NCBI GenBank assembly: GCA_014529385.2
Contig: CM043965.1
Coordinates: 59,304,933 to 59,368,932 of the forward strand
DNA: 64,000 nt
Origin: Adiantum capillus-veneris
Taxonomy: Eukaryota; Streptophyta; Polypodiopsida; Polypodiales; Pteridaceae
Reading direction: 5' to 3'
Made by a program: the position numbers and the translations under genes. Of the stretch, positions 22,174 through 34,454 are shown piece by piece; position 1 is the stretch's first letter, and each line of letters begins with the position of its first letter. The notes below the pieces were generated by a model that saw only the letters and a list, made by a program, of their open reading frames with translations, was not told where the DNA came from and made no database searches.

Positions 22174-22205
<32 letters not shown>
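22174..22205 (+). repeat. (GA)n at the 5' end of LINE-3
   Basis: About 32 bases of GA, followed by 'aaatgaaatgaaatgaaatt'. On the LINE-3 sense strand it is a CT tract just before the first recognisable LINE sequence. Confidence 0.85.
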
Positions 22206-22208
<3 letters not shown>

Positions 22209-23160
22209 TGAAATGAAATGAAATTCTATATCCTGGGGGATTCACCATGGAAAACTTACCGCACCACGTAAGTGCAAGGGAGGTATTTTTACAAGTTACA
22301 TAAGCGTATAAGTTAGGGGCACGCCCCCAATAATTTATCTCCCAAGATTAAAAATAAGGGATGGGGGTATCATATTTATGGGAGGGGGAGTGAGAAAAGG
22401 GGCCGACCTTATCTCATGAGAACTTGATTAAGAAAAAGGGCTCCATTTGGTTTCCTTGCAACCCCTTGTTAATGAAACCATCTCTGAATATATGTTATAT
22501 TTTTTTACTATTTGTCTTTGAAAGAAATCTAGTTGAGTGACATCTATAACACAAGGGATACCCATGCATCACATGCATATGGTGCCAATACTAACTATAT
22601 GTTGTGTTGTTTCCATGGGTGCAGGTGAGGGTTACCTTCTCAACTATGGTTTTCAAATTAATTCCTTGGCTTGAAGATGGCGGACTATTATATCTTTTGG
22701 CTCTCAATTTCAGTCAAAATCCATTTTACCCACCAAAACTTAAGTGTTACAGAGGGGGATTATGGACTATAAGCTCAGGGAAACCACCCCTAGTGAAGGA
22801 GTAATGAAGAGACTCTAAAAGCAAAGGGTGCTAAAGGTAACAAGCACTTAAGATAACAAGCGTTTAAGATAACAATAACCAATTCTGAGAGCAAGGGAGC
22901 ATTGAAGATGAGCTTAAGGCCTGAGAACTTAAATAAAATGCGCTTAAGAAAAGATGCGCTAAAGATGAGCCCAAGGCTTGAGAACTAAAATAATATTTTC
23001 ATACGAAAGTATGTGCTGAAGTAAAATACTAGCTTTTTTATTATTATTATTTTAGTGCTTAGCATCTAGCATCCCTTGTCACCCTAAAGAGAATCTTAAA
23101 GCTTTAAACTTTTGTAACATTGATGGGTTACCCTACACAAAATCTTAAAGCTTTCAATTG
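22206..23160. other. No gene recognised
   Basis: AT-rich noncoding sequence. Around 22820-22990 short words recur imperfectly (aagataacaag; gatgagcttaaggcctgagaac and a later variant), suggesting a small degenerate tandem repeat. Nothing else is supported. Confidence 0.4.
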
Positions 23161-26040
23161 TTGTAACATTGAAATTTTGTATCCAAATACTCAAAAAAGG
23201 GCTAGGTTTAATGTAATTTCACCTCCAAATTTTGAGATTTACCCCTAAATTCTAGATTTGAAAGTGAGAATGCCTACAAAGTCTAAAGAATCTAGTGCAA
23301 AAACCTTCAAATATAGTAAAAATCTACCTCTAGAACTTCTCATATGTAGGTTTTCCAAGTTTTTTGGAAAAATTATTGTGTATCTCAGTGCTCAAAAACA
23401 CTTAGGTTTAGAGTAATCCCACCTATAAAATTTTGAATTTACCTTTAAATTATTGATTTAAAGGTGAGAACACCTATAGAGTTTAGAGAGATTTAGTGTA
23501 AAAGCCTTCAAATATAGTAAATTTTCCTCTAAATTTTATCGTATGTAAGTTTTCCAAGTTGTTGGAAAAAAATATTGTGTATTTGAGTGCTTGAGAGAAA
23601 CTTAGGTCTATTGTACTTCTAAATTTTGAATTTGAAGGTGACAAAACCTACAAACTTTAGAGAAATTTAATGCAATAGCCTTAAAATACAATAAAAATTT
23701 CACCTATAATTTATCGTATGTAGGTTTTTCAAGTTTTAATTTTTGGGAAAATTCTTTGTGTATCCAAATGCTTAAAAAAACCCTAGGTATAGTGTAATCC
23801 CGCATGCAAAAAACCTAGGTTTACAAATTTTGAGGTTTACCTCTAAATTCTATATTTGAAGGTGAAAAAACCTACAAAGTCTAGAGAAATTTATTATAAA
23901 AACCTTCAAATATAGTAAATTCATCTGTAAAATATTCTCATATGGAGCTTTTCCAAGTTATTGGAAAAAGTCTGAAACCTACAAAGTTTAGGGAAACATA
24001 GTGTAAAAACCTTCAAATATAGTAAATTTGCCTCTAAATGTCTCATACATAGGTTTTCCAAGTTTTTTTGAGAAAAAACGTCGTGTATTTGAATGCTAAA
24101 AAAAACCCTAGGTTTAGTGTAGCCCCATCTACAACTTTTGAGATTGACCTCTAAATTCTAGATTTGAAGGTGAGGACACATACAAAGTTTAAACAAATTA
24201 AGTGGAAAAAATCTACATCTAGAGTAATCCCACCTACAAATTTTGAGATCTCTGTCTAAATTCTAATTTGAAGGTAAGAAAACCTACAAAGTCTAGAGAA
24301 ACCTCAAATATTCTAGATTTGAAAGTGAGAAAACCTACAAAGTTTACGGAAATTTAGTGTAAAAACTTTCAAATATAGTAAATTTTCCTCCCAAAGATAT
24401 TGTATGTAGTTGTTTCAAGTTCCAAGTTTTGAAGGTGAGGACACATACAAAGTTTAAACAAATTAAGTGGAAAAAATCTACATCTAGAGTAATCCCACCT
24501 ACAAATTTTGAGATCTCCGTCTAAATTCTAATTTGAAGGTAAGAAAACCTACAAAGTCTAGAGAAACCTCAAATATTCTAGATTTGAAAGTGAGAAAACC
24601 TACAAAGTTTACGGAAATTTAGTGTAAAAACTTTCAAATATAGTAAATTTTCCTCCCAAAGATATTGTAAGTTGTTTCAAGTTCCAAGTTGTATTTGGGT
24701 TTCGTGTAATCCCACCTACAAATTTTGAGATTCACCTCTAAACTCTACATTTGAAGGTGAGAAAACTAAAACAAACAAAGATTGGAGAAATTCAATGTAA
24801 AACCTTTGAATATATTAAATTTGCCTCTAAAATCGTATATGTAGGTTTTCCAAGTTTTAGGGAAAAGCATTGGATATCCAAGTGCTAAAAACAAGCTCGA
24901 TTTAGTGTAATCTTGCATACAAATTTTGAGATTTACTTCTAAATTCAAATTTGTAGATTAGAAAACCTACAGAGTTTAGAAAAACCTTGCTTTAGGTTAT
25001 TCCCACCTACAAATTTTGAGCTACTTCTAAATTCATATTTGAAGATGAGAAGGCCTAGAAAGTTTAGAGAAACCTCCAAATTCTAGTTTGAACGTCAGAA
25101 AATCTACAAAGTTTAAGTAAAATTTAGTGTGAAAACCTTGAAGTATAACAAAATTTTCCTCTAAAATTTCTCATATGTAGGTTTTCTAAGTTCTTTTATG
25201 AAAAAGCAAAGAAAGACCTAGGTTTAGTGTGATCCCACCTACAAATTTTGAGATATACATCTAAATTCTAGATTACCTACATTGCTTAAACAAATTTAGT
25301 AACAAAAACCTAGGCTTAGTGTAATCCCACCTACAAATTTTGAGACCTACCTCAAAGTCCTGATTTGAAGGTGAGAAAACCTACAAAATTTAGGAAAATT
25401 TAGTATATAGACCTTCAAATACAACAAATTTACATTTAAAATTTGTCGTATGTACGTTTTCAAAGTTTTCAAGAAAAGCATTGTGTATTCAAGTGCTACA
25501 AAAAACCCACCTACAAAATTACTAGAAAATCCACAATGTTAGAGAAACCTCAAAATTCTAAATTTGAAGGTGAAAAATTCTTCAAAGTTTAGGTAAATTT
25601 ATGGTAAAAATCTCAAAATACATTAAATTTACCTCTAGAATTTATGATACATAGGTCTTTCGAGCTTTTAAGAAAAAGCATTGTCTATTCAAGCTTATTG
25701 TAATCCCACCTACAAATTTTGAGATTTACCTCAAGTTTCTACATTTGAAGGTGGGTAAACCTACAAAGTTTAAAGAATTTTAATGTAAAACCTTAAAAAT
25801 AGTAAATTTTTCTCTAAAAGTTCTCATATGTAAGTTTTCCATGTTTTTGGGAAAAGTAATTCTTTCCATGTTTTTTGTGTGACTTCCTAGAAAAATCCCC
25901 TAATCTTAATTTTTCCATGTTTTTTTCCATGTGCAATTCTTCTCTAAAATTTTGAGATTTACTTCTAAATTCTAATCTGAAGATGAGAAAACCTACAATA
26001 TTTAGAGAAACCTCAATACCTGCAAACTCTAGAAAAATCA
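23161..26040 (+). repeat. Degenerate AT-rich tandem array (satellite-like, about 200-base unit)
   Basis: The phrases 'cccacctacaaattttgag', 'gaaggtgagaaaacctacaa', 'aaaaaccttcaaatatagta' and 'tatgtaggttttccaagtt' return in the same order about 13-15 times over 2.9 kb, with spacing usually near 200 bases but with shortened and fused units. Monomers differ by many substitutions, so the array is old or under little homogenisation. No coding frame longer than about 60 codons. I do not recognise the monomer. Confidence 0.8.
24166..24695 (+). repeat. Recent 265-base duplication within the array
   Basis: The stretch beginning 'gaaggtgaggacacatac' at 24166 recurs at 24431, almost base for base, through 'cctcccaaagatattgta'. 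The second copy lacks a few bases near its end. It covers more than one monomer, so it is a higher-order duplication and much younger than the array. Confidence 0.85.
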
Positions 26041-26190
26041 GGGATGGAAATTTAGAGAGCTTTTTGAGGAATCTTTTTAGGGAGCTTTTTTCTTAGTTTT
26101 TACTTGTAGGAGAAAAAATAAAAAATAGCTTCCTAGAAAGCTCCCTCAGAAAGATCACTCATGGATAGAGCTTCAAGAGGAAGCTTTCTC

Positions 26191-26193
<3 letters not shown>

Positions 26194-26237
<44 letters not shown>
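26194..26237 (+). repeat. (CT)n tract
   Basis: About 44 bases of CT beside the foldback region. The Arg-Glu and Leu-Ser frames over it are products of the simple repeat, not proteins. Confidence 0.9.
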
Positions 26238-26239
<2 letters not shown>

Positions 26240-26394
26240 TCCTTGTGGAATGGCCTCTGTGCGTCGTTCGGATACAACCACCTTTAAGGGGTTTATATAC
26301 ATATAAAGAACATATATATACATATATATGTATATATATACACAGACACACACACATATATGTATATGAGAGAGAGAGGGGGATAGAGAGAGAA

Positions 26395-26432
<38 letters not shown>

Positions 26433-26915
26433 ATGCGTTAGATGACATTATATGATCACACGGATATTGTGACGTCGTTATTAAGAGGATATCCTCAGGG
26501 AGAATAGTGCAAGGGCCAAGGCTCGATCATGGGGAACCCACAAGGAAGAACGAAATAATGATTTGGTGTGGTTCTTGATGGAAATATATCCTTGGTCGGT
26601 GTTTAAGGAGGACAAGGAAGGATGGGAACGAGGAGGCTGCGAGACGGTCGACAATATTGAAGACGTGGACAATGTCGATAGTGTCAATCTACATATATAT
26701 ACGTGTGTGTCTATATACACAATAATTAATATATATATATATAAACCCCTTAAAGGGGGTTCTAGCCGAACGACACGCAAAGGGGACAATAACATCTTGT
26801 GGAATGGCCTCTGCACGCCGTTCGTTTACAACCCCCTTGAAGGGGTTTATATATATATAAAGAACATGTATATACATATATATGTACACACACACATGTA
26901 TAGGAAAAAATCTTT
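26238..26915. repeat. AT-rich foldback with three copies of a short module
   Basis: The module with 'cgttcg', 'acaacc' and 'ttaaggggtttata' stands on the plus strand at about 26250-26310 and 26815-26860. Its reverse complement (aaccccttaaagggggttc, then cgaacgacacgc) stands at about 26741-26780. Next to the modules are alternating (TA)n and (CA)n runs, including 26399-26430. The inverted pair could fold into a long hairpin of roughly 500 bases, like a MITE or foldback element. No coding sequence. Confidence 0.6.
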
Positions 26916-26966
26916 CAAAGTTTCCCCTTTTTCCCGTTTCCTCGCCCACTGTATATACCATATAGA

Positions 26967-27582
26967 ATGCATAGTTCTTTGAATTGCATCTCCTATAATG
27001 TGCGTGGGTTATACAATCACGACAAGTGGTGGCTTACCTGGCACTATGTACAAACATGTAAAGCGGACATTGTGGTTCTTCAAGAGCATAACCAGCATCA
27101 ATTTGCAGGACAGACTTCTTACTTTGCGGGCTACTAGATAGCTTATGCAAGATCAGCTAGCTATTCTAGAGTCCTTATACTTGTTCGACATGAACTCTTC
27201 CCGAGCTTGGTTTTCAATGACCCGGTTGGGAGATGGATGGTCATTCAATGTATTGTTAATGGGGAAGTTTTCAAATTTGGAGAATTATATGCATACACAG
27301 CTTCTGCAGATAGGGCACGGTTGTGGAGTGCTATCTCCTCTTATTGTTGGCGTCCCAATGCATTTCTCTATGGGGATTTTAATAATGCACCAAACCTTGC
27401 GGATAATACTACTGGGCATTCTCACATCCTTCATTTGGAAAGCCAATCATGGGATCAATTTATGTTGACATGTAATGGGCTTGATTTATGGCCCTTTTTG
27501 CATGCGACTAATCCAGGATTCACTTTTCAGCATAATGCTCAATCTATGTATCGCGCTCGACTGAATCGCTGGTATCTTTTTC
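26967..27582 (+). pseudogene. LINE-2c ORF2 endonuclease fragment
   Basis: From the ATG at 26967 the frame reads NCISYNVRGLYNHDKW, then DIVVLQEHNQHQF (catalytic Glu), and after one in-frame stop (27134) continues RHELFPSLVFNDPVGRWMV, NAFLYGDFNNAPNL (GDFN-type motif) and FTFQHNAQSMYRARLNRWYL. The same domain is seen at 59381. It ends where the hAT1 terminal repeat begins (27583), so the loss of the rest is caused by that insertion. No ORF1 is found just upstream. Confidence 0.82.
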
Positions 27583-27822
27583 CAGAGTAACAGGGAACGG
27601 GCAGAACGGGCCCCTCCCGTTCTCAGAACACGTTCCCATGGGGGTCGGACAGCGCGAACGGAAACGGGCACATTTCGGAACACTCGCCGGAACGAGCCGA
27701 ACGTCGGCGCAACGGGCGGCCTGGCGGAACGGCAGTTTTAAAAATATTGTCCGTTAGTTAAAAAAACGGACGTTTGGGTTTTTTAAATTCTGAACGCCAT
27801 GGGTTTTGGGGGGAGATCTTCC

Positions 27823-27830
27823 CTATATAA
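27823..27830 (+). promoter_or_regulatory. TATA box of hAT1
   Basis: The sequence 'ctatataa' lies about 450 bases before the transposase ATG. The same box is at 54479-54487 in hAT2, in an otherwise GC-rich setting. Position and conservation suggest the promoter of the transposase gene. Confidence 0.5.
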
Positions 27831-28177
27831 TAAGCAAGGCTCAATGCAATGAAGCAAGCCAAGGCTCAAGGCATTGGGCAAGGTTTCAAGCTTGACGCTC
27901 CACCTCTCCATCTCTCCCTCAAGGCTCAAGCTCCACCTCTCCATCTCTCTCATTCATCACCTCTCTCGAGTCTCCTCTCCCTTGGGCCTCAAGGCTTTAA
28001 GCCTCAAGGCTCAACCTTGACGCTCCACCTCTAGAGCTCCACCTCTCCATCTCTCTCATTCATCACCACTCTCGAGTCTCCTCTCCCTTGGGCCTCAAGG
28101 CTTTAAGCCTCAAGGCTCAAGCTTGAGATTCAAGAATCAAGACTCCACCTCTCCATCACTCTCTACCACGCCATCAT

Positions 28178-28248
<71 letters not shown>

Positions 28249-28277
28249 ATTCCTTCCTCTATCGAGTCTCATCACTT

Positions 28278-30486
28278 ATGGCGCAAGCTTCCGCATCAAG
28301 TGAACGTGATCCCTTGGGTGCCAAGAAGAAGAAGGACGAAGCATCATGGTGGGATAAAGTGCATTCCCGACTGTTGGGACAGTCCGGTGGTGCACGCGCA
28401 TGGAAGTGCAAACTATGCGGCTTCGAACGGCAATCCGGTACAACCAAAGTCCGTACTCATCTCCTTAAGCTTGAGGGACAACAAGTAGCAATATGCAAGG
28501 CCGTCAACGAGCAACGATTGAAGGAATTTGAAGCCAAGCATGCCACCATGAAAGCCAACAAAGGAGAGAAAGAATCGGCAAGGCCTAAGCGTTCTGCAAT
28601 CGACCCCAACAACTTGGTTTTTCCTCTTCTACACCTTCTTCATCGGTTGGTAGTGATAGCAATGCGACAACGACGGAGACGGCGACGACATCTTTTCGCT
28701 CCGGTCTCCACCCCCAACTCTCAACAACGCACCCTACATACCACTTGGGATCCAAAAAGGAAGGAGGATGTGGATGCAAGTGTTGCCCGCTTTTTCTATC
28801 ACGATCACATCCCCTTCATAAAGGCTCGGTAAGACTTACTATCAGTTTCAATACAATCAAATAGTAAATTCTCAATTAAATAGTAAATACTAATACCTCT
28901 TGTGTGCAATGTCTAGGTCGGAGTACTTCAAGACCATGTGCACGAGGATTGGAGAGTATGGGGCATGCTACGTGCCACCCTCTTCCGAGGCCCTCCGCAC
29001 TACTCTACTCGATAGAGAGAAAGCCGTAGTGGAGATGGCAACCCTCAACATGAAGAGGCAATGGACGAAGTATGGAGTGACCCTCATTGCGGATGGATGG
29101 AGCGACACTAGGAGGAGGTCCATCCATGGCATTGTTGCCTATTCCAAAGGGGAGATGTATTTTGCCCACTCCCATGACGCCACGAAGACAGGAAAATCAA
29201 CAGATGTCCTTGCGGGTGAGTGGGCCTCCGCCGTAGAGACCATTGGGTCGGACCTTGTGATAGGTTTGGTCACCGATGGGGAGGCATCAAACAGAGCAGC
29301 CGGAGCTATTTTGGAAGGCACTTATCCTCACATCACGGTGTCTTTTTGCATGGCACATTGCCTTAACAACCTCTTGAAGGATTTCGGCAAACTACCTTGG
29401 ATAGAGCCTCTAATTGCATCCACGTCCAAGGTGGTTGCTTTCATCAACAACCACAACATACTTTGAGCCGAGTTCTTGAAGCGGTCGGGGGGCAAAGTGC
29501 TTCTAAAGTATTGTGAGACCCGCTTCGCCTACAACTATCTAATGGTGAGCCGCTTTGTAGAGTGTCAAAGTGCAGTGCGGCAGCTCTTCATCAGTACAGA
29601 GTTTGCTAAGACTACCCATGCAAGTACAGTCGTAGGGATCATTTGTACAGGGAAGGTGGAGGATCCCGAGTTCTGGGAGTCCCTAAAGAGTATTGACAAA
29701 AGGGTGAAACCAGTGATCCACTTGCTTAGAGAGATGGATGGTATGCAACCTTGCATTGGCAAGGTCTATGAAGCAATGGATCGCATGGTCGAGGCCCTTG
29801 AAGAGTATGAGCAGGACCCAGATAGGCTCAAAGACATCAAAGAGCTTTGCAGTAGCAGGTGGAATGCCTATAGTTCACCTCTTCATGGTGCAGCTTTTGT
29901 GGTGGACCCAGAGTTCCAGGGTGCAGGGCAGGAGCATGATTCGGAGGTAAATACACATTGGAACACCATCTTGAAGAAGCTTCACCCTGAACGTGACATG
30001 CAACGCAAGATAAAGGATCAGCTTGCATTTTTTAGGGATATGCGAGGATCATTTGGGACAGCCGATGCCCAAATTGATCGCACCAAGATTTCCTCTGTCT
30101 TGTGGTGACAAGAAAATGGTTCAGATGGTCCCGATCTTCAGCGACTTGCCGTCCGCATTCTTAGCTAAGCGGTTAGCTCCTCTTGCTTGGAGCAATTGTG
30201 GAGTGTATATAGCCACATTGCATCTAGAAAGAGGAACCGACTTGGAGTGGAGAAAGCAAATGACCTTGTTTTTGTCAATGCAAACTTAAGAATGCTTTGC
30301 AAGTCAGCATCCAAAGTGACAGATCCCTTTCTACAGTGGGAGATGGAGGCAGAGGCAGAGGTGCTTGGAGAGGCAGGAGGATCTACGCATGAGGATGAGC
30401 CTATGCAGGAGGATTGGGATGATATTCACGACGTCCAGGACTCCACTACAAATTGGGAGGGGGGATGCTCTTCTGCCCCTACCTAG
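28278..30486 (+). pseudogene. hAT1 transposase (BED zinc finger, DUF659, hAT C-terminal domain)
   Basis: Exon 1 starts at MAQASASSERDPLGAKKKKD (28278) and ends at 28828. A GT-AG intron (28829-28916) is followed by exon 2. Domains: BED-type zinc finger (WKCKLCGFERQSG, THLL; DNA binding), DUF659 core (DGWSDTRRRSIHG, VTDGEASNRAAG, FCMAHCLNNLLKDFGK) and the C-terminal dimerisation part (SRKRNRLGVEKANDLVFVN). Compared with hAT2, a 1-base and a 26-base deletion in exon 1 together keep the frame. Stops: TGA at about 29463 (CGA in hAT2), TGA at 30106 and TAA at 30172, the last two shared with hAT2. The encoded product would cut and paste the element in the nucleus; this copy is dead. Confidence 0.9.
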
Positions 30487-30897
30487 AGGTGAACTTCAGT
30501 CATGAGTCATGACTCATTGCTCATTGGTTTTTGATATTTGTTTCCTTTGTGGCCACCCGCTTTGTCCCCTTTTTGTATTGCACTACCATATGAGTGATTG
30601 AGTCTTGACATGTCACCTATTGACTCTTACAGTTGTTATTTAGCACGCTTAGCCTCTACATGTCTTTTTGTAGCGCCTTAACTGGCCTTGTAAGCCATCT
30701 TTTTAATTTATGATCTATCATCTTTTTCCTCCAAGCTTTTGTGTAGAGCATGGACTCTAGATTCTATTCTTCAACTCTGAGTTAATGTTCTTTCTATGAA
30801 CGATCAAGATTCAAGATGCTTTTGTGAAGGATGATCTCAATTCCTGTATTGTGTATTGCGCAATCGTGTGTAAACCTTGGGCCTTAAGACTGAAGCT

Positions 30898-31294
30898 TGG
30901 GCCGGGTTCCCACCTCAAGTACAACCCTAGCATCTCAAGCACGACAAGCACCTCAAGCATCTCAGCCATCAAGCACCTCAAGCATCTCAATCATCAAGCA
31001 CGACAAGCACCTCAAGGCCGGGTTCCCACTTGCCTAAGGTCAAAGAACTTTCAACAATAACCATTGGAGGTCTTTATTGAAGCTAACCCTAAGGTCTTTA
31101 AGCTCCATTAGCTAGCCTTTCTCTTTGACAGATCATCTCTCATTTGGATCCCTTTACCATTAGCCCCGTGTTGAGATTCGCTTGTTAGCACATGTCTATA
31201 TTCTAACTCTTGTTCTCGTTTATTATCCCACATCAAACGATCAATTTAATTTGAGAAAATCATTTGAGTTGGCTAGATATTAGATTTTATGACA
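30898..31294 (-). repeat. G2 3' LTR (truncated)
   Basis: Matches 37421-37817, including the internal imperfect repeat of 'cacctcaagcatctca' words. It lacks the outer half because it is fused to hAT1 at 30897/30898. The inner end gives TGTCATAAAATC on the minus strand, next to a purine-rich 'caagaaagagtaa'. Confidence 0.8.
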
Positions 31295-31689
31295 TTACTC
31301 TTTCTTGAAATCATAGTCGTCCTCGACTATGAGGTAGAAGAGATAAAGTCTTGGTCATAGTCAATGTTTCTTAGTGGATAGAGGATCCCTTTTTACCCTT
31401 CGACATCATTCTTAGATGGATGACCAATCCATTTGGTGCTTGGGAGACATAGCTGCCGCAAGCATGTTTGCTCTTTAGTCCATTCCATTCTCCCAAAGTA
31501 GAGTGACAAATTTTACTTGGTGTTTGAGTGACGTCTTCATCATAAACATGATTGAAAGCATGTATACTATTTAAATTTGTGCACAAAATTAGTCTTATAA
31601 AACAAAAACATTGATCATTTAAAAGAAACATGTACATTTGCTTACTCTAACGTAGCATTGTAAGCATTGACAAGGTTCATACTATCTTT

Positions 31690-34125
31690 AAGTCGTGTTC
31701 CTTGCATCCATCTAGCATCTTCAAAAGGATAATTTTTGAATTAATAAGATACGTCGGATAATCTTACCATGTCGTAGTACCTTGTCTTCATGCTGAAGGA
31801 TAGCTTTGGGCTGTAGCACCTCTTCTTGGTCTTCAATTTCGGGAGGGTCTTCAATAATTGGCTCACTTGGTGGCTCTCCTTTGTAGGGCTTAAGTAGGCT
31901 CACATGAAAACATTGTGTATGAGCAAATGGTTGGGCAACTTAGTTGATAAACCATCTCATTGATTGGCTTCAAGATTTGAAAAGGACCATAGTATCTTTT
32001 TGCTAGTTTAGCATAATACTTTTGATGGCCCGTAGGATTTTTGCCCGTCGTTTGCCTCAATCAAGCCTTGGGAAACATAAGTAAGACCCAATCATTCTCT
32101 TTGAACGTTAAGGCCTTTCTGTGCTTGTCAGCAACAACTTTTTGCCTTTGTTGAGAGATGGATATAGCCTCCTTAATCTTTTGAAACGATTCTTGTAGGT
32201 CACGGCTATACTCATTGGCAGCGAAGATCTTCCCATGTACTTTAAGTAGCAAGGTACTTTTAGGTCTTCCTTCTATGATTTCAAAAGGTGCTTTTCCCAT
32301 AGAAGTATGGACAATATTATTGTACGCATACTCTAGAAGAGGTAAGTACTTTTCCCATTGAGAGCGTTGATCTACTTCTGTAACATAAGTCTTCAGTAGA
32401 TCAAGAATCGTAAAACTAGCTATCTCACTATGGCCATCCGTTTGTGGGTGATAGGCCAAAGAGAAATTCAATCTTGTACCTAGATTTTCAAAGAGACCTT
32501 TCCAAAAATTACTGGTCATTCTAGGATCTCTATCTGACACGATGGATATTGGCAATCCATGGTGTTTGAAAATTTAGGATATAAAGAGAGTTGCCATTTG
32601 ATGTGCCTTAATAGTCTTTTTGACTGGAATAAAGTGTGCTTGCTTGCTTAACCTGTCGAATATTGTCCATATTCCCGTATTCCCATGGATAGACTTGGAT
32701 AATCCAAAGATAAAATTCATGGATACACTCTCCCATGGTGAATTAGGAATTGACAATGATTGGAGTAATCCAGGTTGCTTCCCTCTATCATACTTAGTCT
32801 TTTCGCATACCATATATTTTGAAACATACTTTTGTATGTCCACTTTCATTGTAGGTCGATAGAAGTATATCTCTACGTCTCGAAGAGTAGGTTGAATGCC
32901 TCTATGCCCCGCATAGGGAGGAGCATGGGATTCATAAATGACTTTCTCACGAAGGGAGTGGGTAACACAGCCTATTGCCATGGAGAAGATAACCATCCTG
33001 CAAGGTGAATGGTTCTTCTTTCTTCCCCAAAGCAAGGGCTGACATTATGTCTTTAAAGTCGGGGTCAAAAGCATACTCATCTATCATAGAAGATAGATCA
33101 TTGTGGGTTGCTATAGACACCGCATTAACTTTTGGTCGTCCTGAAAGTGCATCGACCACTTGATTGTGCTTACCAACAATGTGAGCAATATGAAAATAAA
33201 ATTGCGAGAGAAAATTTGCCTACCTCATTTGTTTGTCGGAAAGCTTGGTTTGCGTCATGAAGTACTTGAAATTTTGGTGGCCTATTCGTAAAATAAATGG
33301 AGTCCCCAATAGATAGTGCTTTCATGTGTCTAGGGCATATAGAACAACTAAAAGCTCTTTTCCGTATATGCCCAAGACTCGCTCATCGGTATTGAGCCTT
33401 CGGCTCTCATATGCTATGGCATGATGTCCTTCTTGAAGCAAGACTGCTCCAAGGCAATCACCACAAGCATGACATTGGACCTCAAATGGCTTTGAGAGAT
33501 CCGGAAGCATAAGGACCGGTTGGGAGGTAAGCTTCTCTTTGAGCTTGTCAAAAGCATTTTGCTCCTTAGCAGTCCATGAGTACCTAACGTTCTCCTTTGT
33601 CAAGTCCTTGTAATGGTCCTGCTATTTGGGAGAATTTTTCTATGAAGCGTCTATAGTATGCACACATACCAATAAAGTTTCTTAGCTCATGTAGATTCCT
33701 TGGATTAGGCCACGCTTTTATTACCTCTAACTTCGATGGATCCATAGGAATACCATCTTGAGAGATAATATGACCTAAGTATTGAATCTCTTGAAGGAAA
33801 AATTCGCTTTTCTTTTGATTGATAAAAAGCTTGTTCTTCCTCAATGCTTGAAAAATCACCTGGAGATGTTGCTTATGTTCCTCCAAGGACTTGGAGTAGA
33901 TAATAAAGAACACTCCATTGAATTTGCGGTAGGGTCTAAAGATTTTTTCCATTAAACGATCGAACGCGGCTGGTGCATTAGTCAAGCCAAAAGGCATGAC
34001 TGAATACTCATAAAGGCCGAACGTTGTATGAAACACGGTCTTTAGGATATCTTCATTCGCTATCCTTATTTGATGATAGCCGATTTTAGGTCAATCCTAC
34101 TCAAGTAGGGGGTACCAGCTGATTT
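31690..34125 (-). pseudogene. G2 pol: reverse transcriptase, RNase H, integrase, chromodomain remnant
   Basis: Minus strand from 34110: polymerase from its middle (TTFGLYEYSVMPFGLTNA, FRPYRKFNGVFF, where the catalytic FxDD has become FFIIYS, then QYLGHIISQDG). RNase H follows (33603-33322: LDRL-like start, AVLLQEGHHAIAYESRRL), then a connection (MVDALSGRPKVNAV). Integrase: zinc domain (YAGHRGIQPTLRDVEIYF, VCEKTKYDRG), core (PWESVSMNFIFG, ISIVSDRDPRMTSNFW, YHPQTDGHSEIA, YAYNNIVHTSMG) and GPY-like end (ENDWVLLMFP). The tail (EEVLQPKAILQH) is where a chromodomain lies in relatives. At least five frame changes; the catalytic aspartates of the polymerase are lost. Confidence 0.85.
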
Positions 34126-34235
34126 TTATTCATAAAATAAAGAGCATCTTGGAAGATCCTCTAGAGGCAGGAGGAGTTGAGTTGGCCCGTATTTCCCTCT
34201 CTTTCTATTGAGGGGCGGCCCACCTGGACCTGGTT

Positions 34236-34304
<69 letters not shown>

Positions 34305-34359
34305 GTTGTGCGTAGCTCTGTCTCTCTTAGGTTGAGGCGAGGATGAGGGCAGCGCTGAC

Positions 34360-34454
<95 letters not shown>

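Larger units (their letters stand above)
27583..30897 (+). mobile_element. hAT1: hAT transposon, right end lost
   Basis: The left end CAGAGTAACAGGGAACGGGC has the hAT-type start and is followed by an array of GGAACGGG words (27591-27740). A TATA box (ctatataa, 27823-27830), a minisatellite-like leader (repeats of 'caaggctcaagctccacctc'), a (CT)n tract (28182-28245) and a two-exon transposase follow. Compared with hAT2 it stops at 30897, where gypsy G2 LTR sequence starts after 'ttaagactgaag'. The last 200 bases with the right terminal repeat are missing, so the copy cannot be cut out as a standard element. Confidence 0.85.

Noticed and set aside
23161-26040. CRISPR-like or leader-spacer array
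   Set aside because: Units are long, diverged and contiguous, without short identical repeats separated by unique spacers, and the setting is a plant genome.
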